From Siphonodentalium dalli (Eukaryota > Mollusca > Scaphopoda > Gadilida > Siphonodentaliidae), in contig CP136064.1 in assembly GCA_032622095.1 (NCBI GenBank), positions 212,798,205 to 212,862,204 on the forward strand: a DNA stretch of 64,000 nucleotides, given 5' to 3'. Positions 57,479 to 64,000 of the stretch are shown piece by piece; the first letter of the stretch is position 1, and each line of letters begins with the position of its first letter. The position numbers and the translations under genes were made by a program. Under the pieces are notes generated by a model. That model saw only the letters and a list, made by a program, of their open reading frames with translations. It ran no database searches and was not told the origin of the DNA.

Positions 57479-58734
57479 AGTCCCCAAAACAAAATATCGG
57501 TGGGGGGGGGGGGGCAACAAAATGAGGCCAGAAAGGGGTAGGCGGTTATCTTGTAGTTGAGCTCATTTCCAGGATTGACACTGAGACTGTGAAAATGAAT
57601 ATAAAGCTTGGATTACACGCTGTCATTATATGATCATGAATGAAATTAAGTATATTATGCTAAATTACTTGATGGAAAGTCCTCTACGAAAACAGGCGAC
57701 ATTAAAACTACGAAAGATAACTCTAAATGTAGACAGCAGAAAATCTACGATTCAGTCAGTTTTTTTGACACGACAGAGATCCGGCCTCTTTACAATAGAA
57801 ACAAGATTCAGTCAGCTGTGCACAAACTAAAGAGGACTTGGAATGTCTATATGCTACCATTCTCTCATATTGTACATATCCGTATATCAAATAGCAAATA
57901 ATAATAATAATATTGGGGAAAAAATTAAATACGTTTTCACTGCGATATAGCACTGCCACACGGATGGTGCTTTGCAGACGATAAATATATTTTTACATAT
58001 CGTCGCGGAACTGTATTTAGTCACCTATTATCTTGTTTTGACCACCAAATTTGTTTTAAAGTTTGCACTGTCACGACGTCGTGACTAGATATGTAAAGTC
58101 GCAGATATTTTTTTCCTGACGATCTGTTCAAAGAAATGTTGCCACTTCAACACTGTTTGAAAGAACACTATAGGCCTACAATGAATCGGATAGGGCCATA
58201 TTTCGTTGGACAGAACAATATGCTGTGCATCTAAAGAAAATCACATGATGAAGCAGTTCTGGAGAGTTCTCGAATAATAGCGGAAACGCCAACCCTCACC
58301 ACAAAGGAGAAAAAATTGCAGTCGCTGTTAATAAGATATTTATCTTACCAATGTATAGTCATTAAAGAGTCATCAGATGAAAATATACAATGAGTGATTC
58401 AAATACGATCGAGGTAGTTATATCTAAATAATTTTTGTTTATATCTTGGTTTAAACCAGACCATTTCATGAATGTATGCATTACGAACAGACAAGCCACC
58501 CCCCCCCATTCCCCCCACGATTCGATCCCGGTCCTATACCAGTCACAAATTTATCCGAGAGCTATGTCGGCCACCGAAACATGCAACAAAAACCTCGGTA
58601 TTCTTGTTGCCATGGCGTAGGCCTATACATCTGTAATTTGGCAAGATTCTATTTAGTCAGGTTCGAAATGGAAGTGAAAGGTGCGGGCATTTTTCGTTCA
58701 GAAGCTTTTGAGAATTGTTTCTAAAGGTATTTTT
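57479..58734. other. Intergenic, no gene recognised
   Basis: Contains a G run near 57503-57514 and a C run at 58499-58507. No exon recognised. Confidence 0.4.
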
Positions 58735-58739
58735 TATGC

Positions 58740-59302
58740 TGATTTCAAAAACCAATGTTGGCAAGTCGACAAATTATTATTTCTGAGCCAAAAATGACAA
58801 TTCAAAATGGCCGCCATCAGAACAAAGTCTAGATTTTCGTTTACTATTATATGTTGTTCTAAGGCGTTTGAATATTATGCATTTCCGTAATTTCGAACGA
58901 ATTGTGACAAAAGACACTATACACAGAACATATGTGGTAATTTAAATAGGACATGTTTGACATTTAACCCAATTTATGCCCAAAAATGACAAAAAACGGG
59001 AATTTTATAAATTATTGCGGTCTTAACTGGCAGAAAGTGAAGTATTCCGGAAATATATCCTTCAAATGGTTGAGACAGTAAATGTTGTGTCTAAATATAA
59101 TTTGTAATCTGATTCCAAAAAACAATGTTGGCAACTCGACCAATAATTATTTCTGACCTAAAATGACAATTGAGAATGGCCGATATAATAATCTGTTAAA
59201 ATTCGAAAATCATCAGTAATATTATGAAACAGGTTCATCAACACCCAATGCGACACAATTTTGCATCATATAGCCAAAAATTGTCACGAAAAATCCTTAT
59301 TC
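58740..59302 (-). repeat. Left terminal repeat of the 58.7-kb locus
   Basis: The reverse complement matches 63329-64000 with point changes. Contains two subunits, each with gtcagaaataa, a ttgccaacatt block and tggccg/gcggccat. It directly follows the decayed frame of the - strand copy. Confidence 0.75.
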
Positions 59303-59655
59303 ATTATTGCAGCTCGGTATTTGGGTGGCAACATCCCTGATGGGTATAATTTTAGGGCCTTTGGACGTTCCAGCCATCATGAACACATCACAATCTGCAG
59401 GAACTTTGTCTAGGTAACCAAGCAACCACTAGAACATCGACCTCCCTAATTACCACAATAACTTGTTTCAGATTGCACCCCATGCTGGCATCAAGTGAAT
59501 GAAGGATAAATACAGCCTCTTCGTGATTAGACTCTAGCCTTTTCTCAAGTCTGTTCCATCTACCGGACAATCTACTCTGCAATCTTCTGGGAACCCCCTG
59601 CAACAACAACAGTAACACCTTCTGTTTTCGCTTTGGTAACAAGTTATCGAGACAA
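59303..59655 (-). pseudogene. FEN1/XPG-like family protein, deleted left copy
   Basis: On the - strand: LPKRKQKVLLLLLQGVP, then ESNHEEAVFILHSLDASMGC (family motif HEEADTR-hhhHA, here lacking the DTR part) and KQVIVVIREVDVLV (family D-T-D-V-L-V-L-L strand). The frame then shifts and joins, at a gc dinucleotide shared by both parents, directly to the last codons of the family (cf. right copy 63314). So everything between the VATQIPS and CNN positions is deleted: the GCD block, the LPxT block and the cysteine tail. It is non-functional. Confidence 0.7.
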
Positions 59656-60176
59656 GAAACCTTTCAAATCGGATTTGTTGTCAGACAACAAAATGAAACT
59701 TTTCCAATTTTGTGGGATGGGAACATCACGATTTGTTATTGTCCTTCGGATCAATGGTATATTGCGACTTCTTCTCGATCTGGTGGCAGTCGTTATAGAT
59801 TTATCCGAGTATCAGTCGAACACATTGTTTGCAAGTTGCCTGCCCTGCCGACACGAAGGGCAACTACAAAACGATGTAATACAGTGCGATCTGTTTTACA
59901 ATAAGAACTCATGTCTGTTCCAATTGCATTATGCGAGACAAATAAAACACTTCGAACTGGAAACAAAGCGATGCTTAGTGACACTCTGATCGAGAACTTG
60001 TTACCAAAGCAAAAACAGAACGTGTTACTGTTGTTGTTGCAGGGGGGGGGGGGGTCCCAGAATATTGCAGAGTAGATTGTTCGGTATAATCTGGTAGATA
60101 GAACCGAATTGAAAGGGTAAGAGTCTAATCACGAAGAGGCTGACACTAGATTTATCCTTCATTCAATTGATGCCAG

Positions 60177-61979
60177 GGGCCTATACTATAGAATACAATT
60201 TTTGTAATATCAGCGTTAATTTGTGATTTACAAATTTTGTAATACATATTTTGTGTTCTATAGTATTCGACTGTATTTCTATCAGTGTATTTCTTTCATT
60301 GTAGATTGAAACTCAACATATGCCCAAAACTCTTTATATGCAAAATACATTGACATGCAATGATTTATATGATCTTTTTTGGCGAACCATCTATATACCG
60401 AGATTCACTTGACCGGAAAATCTTTGCATTTGGTGGAGAAAAAGGGGGCCTGAAAGTTTCATCTGTTCATGTTTTCATAGTACTCGAACGCTACGGCTTT
60501 GTAATATGTAAAAATTCGCAATACGGAATGATAAAGTACGGGCTAAGTGGGTTCTATAGTACAGCGATAATACTATTTTTGTAAAAATTCCGTATTAGAT
60601 TACAACGGCATAGGCTACATAATTGATTTTTCACGCCGTGACCACGACGATGATCCGTGCGGATAATTGTGAGTGCGATTAGCTGGGTACATGTTCTTTG
60701 TAATGCAGTCACGGAATCTCAATTGTTAACCCATTGAGGTGGTTTACGCTCAATGGAGTTGAAAGGAGATTTTAATTATGAACGGAATTAAAGAGTTAAA
60801 GTTGTGGGGCTTGGGCTCAAAACGTATAAACGATCTTTGTGCGAAGGTACACGGATACGCGGTGAATCGGGGGTGGTGGCATTTCGCGTTGAAACAGTTA
60901 CTGATAATTTCAGGCTAACTTGCGTTAAGAATCAGTGGACCCCAAATATTTACCATGACATTATGAAACATATTTGAACCGCATGGCATTTGTGTGCTCA
61001 AGAAGTTTGCATTCACCTTGTGGTCTAAACAATTTAATTTGGCCAATAGTGCCGCACAGAATGTTCCATGAGTGAATTCTTAGAAAAAATCGGGGTCTCA
61101 TGATCCTTAACTTACCAATGTAGTAGTGCGTGTTGGTTATAAACCAAATGTCATATGTTGACCTAAATTCAGCCGATTAGTTGGGTATAAATGGAATGTA
61201 CCATTAATTAGGTATAGTTTAAGTAGATGGTGCTATATATATGTTTTAAAATCGAGGTTGGATGTCCCCGGATACCCTGGACGAGGGAGTGTTCGTCCAC
61301 ATTGGAATTTCCAAATGAACACCCATCCTTGACACAGGTCGAAAAATCCAAGTCAGAGAACAGCCATCGCATCCCATCATGGGTTTGAATTTTCCCAGAT
61401 GCATTGTACCTCAACCTTTTCAACTATTAAGGTCTAGATGTTCCCACTTCTAATATTTCAGCCACTGTCCCAGCCCTAAGCTAGCTAGACAAATCAGGTT
61501 CCATCCTTGGTAATATTGCTATATAAAGTTGATGTGGCCATTTGAAGGGCAACCGATATGTGTGCTTGCCGACCCTTTTCGAAAAACCGTTAATTTCAAA
61601 TGTTTCATGTTACATGTTTATGTAACATAAACCATCTGAAAATGGTAAACATTCCATACGATACCGAATAACCCAAGTATCGGAAACTAGTCACACATTA
61701 TGTACCTTTATTCATCAACTAAATCACTCACCAACTGACACAAATAGGCATTGCCATATCATTCGCATATATCATTAGAGTAATTTCCCTTGATAAAATC
61801 ACAAATGTTTAGATGTGCGTTTGACGAACGGTGGTCGATAGTACTCGATTTGCCGTCTTTTTGTGATTTACAAGAAATCGCGTTAGCTGCTAGATTACAG
61901 TGGTCCATAGTACTCGACACCTTCTGTACGGCTCAAATAAGCCTGCTATTACAAAAAATGTATTCTATAGTATAGGCCC
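60177..61979. mobile_element. Harbinger-like non-autonomous element 1
   Basis: A 1,803-bp insert with perfect inverted ends GGGCCTATACTATAGAATAC / mirror and a 3-bp duplication cag at 60174-60176 and 61980-61982. Removing it restores the continuous family motif across the site (compare the uninterrupted - strand copy at about 59480). A CWG-type 3-bp duplication fits PIF/Harbinger. No transposase frame was recognised. Confidence 0.85.
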
Positions 61980-62586
61980 CAGCATGGGTTGCAATCTGAA
62001 ACAAGTTATTGTGGTAAGTAGGGACGTCAATGTTCTAGTCTTATTGCTTGGTTACCTAAACAAATTCCATGCATATTGTGATGTGTTCATGATGGCTGGA
62101 ACTTCCAAAAGCCATAAAATTTTACCCATCAGGGATGTTGCCACCCAAATACCGAGCGACGCTCTGAGCTATATTCTTGCGTTTCAAGCTTTAACGGGGT
62201 GTGATTCAACTTCATTCATATATGGGGTGTCTAAACGATCCGCATGGAAGATTTACTTGGAATGTTGTGAACTCTTAAAGGGTATAGATAATATTTGCAA
62301 TATCCACTGAAACAATTGAAAGTGCTGAACATTTTGTTTGCAAGTTGTATGGAGTTTCCGATGCAAAACTCAACAATGCAAGATTCAGGATATACCATCG
62401 GACTGAATCTCTTGAAAAGCTTCTACCAACTAGTGACTCATTTCATTGCCACCTTTTGAGAACAAACTATCAGGTTTTAGTTTGGAAACAAGCAACCATT
62501 CATTCCTGTGCAAACGTTACCGGATCCTTCGATAATGGGATGAAAAGAAGAAAATGGTCGATTAGATCCAACCATGATATCACCAG

Positions 62587-63186
62587 GGACCTGTACCATA
62601 GATTTACAATTGCCGTGTTTGAACAGGTGTACAAGGTTGTGGGAGGTACACATGAGGCGTGAAGTGCAATAGACCACTGTATTGTAATAGAGTAGATTAT
62701 ACCCGTGTGCTCATTACCGATGGGTGATTGGGTTTGATCAGAATGGTATTCAATATAATACTCCAGCGATTTTGCATGACAACCCAACTAGAAATTGAAA
62801 TACATCTTAAAACTTGAATTGTTGGAACAGATGATAACCATTGATGACATATAACACAATGCACGAACGGTTGCGGCGTACTCACTGAGCGATTATTTAA
62901 AGGATACCGATTACCACTAATACAATTGAACACCGATTACCCATGCACTAGCGATAACATATCAATGAGTGTCTCCGAGGAATATTTGTTTTCATTGGTC
63001 AATCAAGTCACATGTGGTAAACCTATTTTATTGGTCACCATGCATGTAAACGAGGCGTTGCAAGAAGTCGCCTTTTCACTGTAAGAATAAGAGTGGAGGT
63101 CTATGGTAATCGGCACCTTCTGTGTGTCCCTCATAACCTTGTACACATGTTCAAACACGGAAATTGTAAATCTATAGTACAGGCCC
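62587..63186. mobile_element. Harbinger-like non-autonomous element 2
   Basis: A 600-bp insert in the same gene. Ends GGACCTGTACCATAGATTTA / mirrored TAAATCTATAGTACAGGCCC are clearly related to those of element 1. The arms continue mirrored for about 70 bp (gtgtttgaacaggtgtacaa ...). Flanking triplets are cag (62584-62586) and ctg (63187-63189), both CWG but not identical, so the duplication is imperfect. Confidence 0.75.
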
Positions 63187-63328
63187 CTGAACCCATTTCA
63201 TAATCATGTCTCGAAATAATCAAATGTGGATGCAATAATGGGTGTGTAACAGCAAGGTGTACATGCAGAAAATCAGAGTACCCTGCACACCACTCTGCAA
63301 CTGTGGAACTTACTGCAATAATAAATAA

Positions 63329-64000
63329 GGCTTTTATGTGACCATTTTTGGCTATATGGTGGCAAATTGTGTCGCATTGGGTGCTGATGAACCAGTTGCA
63401 TAATATTACTGATGATTTTCGAATTTTTAACTGATTATTATATCGGCCATTTTGAATTGTCATTTTATGTCAGAAATAATTATTGGTCGAGTTGCCAACA
63501 TTATTTTTTTGAAATCAGGTTACAAATTACATTTGGACACAACTGTCTAAACCATTTGAAGGATATATTTCACTTTCTGCCATTTAAGACCGCAATAATT
63601 TATAAAATTCGCGTTTTTGTTGTTGTCATTTTTTGGCATAAAGTGGGATAAATGTCAAACATGTTCACTTTAGATTACCACATATGTTCTGTGTATAGTG
63701 TCTCTTGTCACAATTCGTTCGAAGTTACGGAAATGCGTAATATTCAAACGTCTTAGAACAACATATAACAGTAAACACGAAAATATAGACTTTGTGCTGA
63801 TGGCGGCCATTTTGAATTGTCAATTTAGGTCAGAAATAATTATTTGCCGAGTTGCCAACATTATATTTTTGGAATCAGGTTACAAATTACATTTAGACAC
63901 AACTGTCTATACCATTTGAAGGATACGTGTCCAGCATATTTCACTTTCTGCTATTTAAGACCGTAATAATGTATAAAATTCGCGTTTCTTTTCATTTTTT
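63329..64000 (+). repeat. Right terminal repeat of the 58.7-kb locus (incomplete)
   Basis: Mirror of 58740-59302, plus the start of a further subunit (tcagaaataattatttgccg, ccatttgaaggatacg) not present on the left. Cut off by the window end. Confidence 0.75.

Larger units (their letters stand above)
59985..63328 (+). pseudogene. FEN1/XPG-like family protein, right copy, twice interrupted
   Basis: Reading out on the + strand: LLPKQKQNVLLLLLQ; SNHEEADTRFILHSIDA; a 1.8-kb Harbinger-like insertion; SMGCNLKQVIVVSRDVNVLV; PIRDVATQIPSDAL; FQALTGCDSTSFIYGVSKRS, the FEN1-like GCD plus G-x-x-K-R block. After a stop near 62308 and a frame change come LYGVSDAKLNNARF, LLPTSDSFHCHLLRTNYQVL and WSIRSNHDITR; then a second 600-bp insertion; finally CNSKVYMQKIRVPCTPLCNC and GTYCNNK with TAA at 63326. 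The C-x8-13-C-x3-C-x-C-x3-C tail is typical of this family's C-terminus. In FEN1/XPG nucleases the corresponding Asp residues bind metal and the GCD...G region binds DNA; whether this family cuts DNA is not known to me. The N-terminal half is absent. Confidence 0.75.
58735..64000. mobile_element. Inverted-repeat locus with outward FEN1/XPG-like copies (runs off window)
   Basis: The left part (58735 to about 59655) and right part (about 59985 to the window end) are inverted relative to each other. Each half holds, from the centre outwards, a coding remnant on the outward strand and then a long terminal repeat. The terminal repeat itself consists of two related units with gagttgccaacatt, catttgaaggata, gaccgcaataatttataaaa and gatggcggccatttt. 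The left copy lacks most of the coding part (deletion). The right end is cut by the window, so the outer boundary and any target duplication cannot be seen. Confidence 0.72.

Noticed and set aside
59633-59989. A 118-residue + strand gene at the centre of the inverted locus
   Set aside because: Only a short stretch (LLSDNKMKLFQF) vaguely fits the family's upstream region; the rest shows no motif, and the area is the palindrome centre.
1400-60060. Runs of ten or more G or C (e.g. 1405, 2641, 2892, 29960, 30957, 33822, 47267, 57503, 60043) as functional G-quadruplex sites
   Set aside because: They are simple homopolymers, several at the ends of dispersed repeats; no conserved context links them to the two genes.
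60177-61979. A spliceosomal intron in the FEN1/XPG-like gene
   Set aside because: The boundaries are perfect inverted repeats with a CAG duplication, not GT/AG splice sites.

Overview
This is a eukaryotic, AT-rich, intron-rich and repeat-dense window. It most likely comes from a marine invertebrate, probably a mollusc or another lophotrochozoan. The support is two spliced nuclear genes with GT/AG introns, metazoan-type MULE, hAT, Harbinger-like and piggyBac-like (TTAA) elements, and dispersed repeats (for example at 29.07-30.66 kb and 47.4-48.0 kb) of a kind I remember from mollusc sequence. The species assignment is inference. No tRNA, rRNA, CRISPR or prokaryotic feature was seen.

Only two intact protein-coding genes can be supported, and both had to be assembled from exons. 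(1) An SPFH/Band 7 membrane protein, + strand, seven exons from 7598 to 19479, 306 aa. (2) A mitochondrial ribosome-silencing factor (RsfS/MALSU1 family), - strand, four exons from 49046 down to 32463, 308 aa. They are convergent (tail to tail) and about 13 kb apart. All intron phases fit and both open frames have an in-frame stop just upstream of the chosen ATG.

Layout: 0-7.5 kb, small palindromic repeats and a MULE with an 8-bp target duplication (3.8-5.3 kb). 7.6-19.5 kb, the SPFH gene, whose introns are packed with palindromic MITEs and one hAT element. 19.5-32 kb, the 3' flank: palindromes, a 5'-truncated non-LTR retrotransposon nested in a MITE, a second MULE with a FLYWCH-type zinc finger (26.0-27.4 kb) and dispersed tandem repeats. 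32.5-49 kb, the MALSU1 gene; its 11-kb intron 3 holds a 6.9-kb inverted-repeat element (35.5-42.4 kb) that carries a 172-bp satellite, a hAT copy and, in both arms, decayed outward-facing copies of a FEN1/XPG-like (PIN-fold-like) protein. 49-58.7 kb, no gene recognised, mostly decayed repeats. 58.7-64 kb (running off the window), a second inverted-repeat locus with two outward-facing copies of the same protein superfamily, one of them interrupted twice by Harbinger-like elements.

The most interesting signal is that two independent loci share one architecture: head-to-head inverted copies of a 'HEEADTR / GCD / LP(P/C)T..S' protein whose reading frames point outwards into long terminal repeats. 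The second is the set of otherwise unrelated palindromic MITEs that all have TTAACCCTTT or TTAAAGGGG ends.
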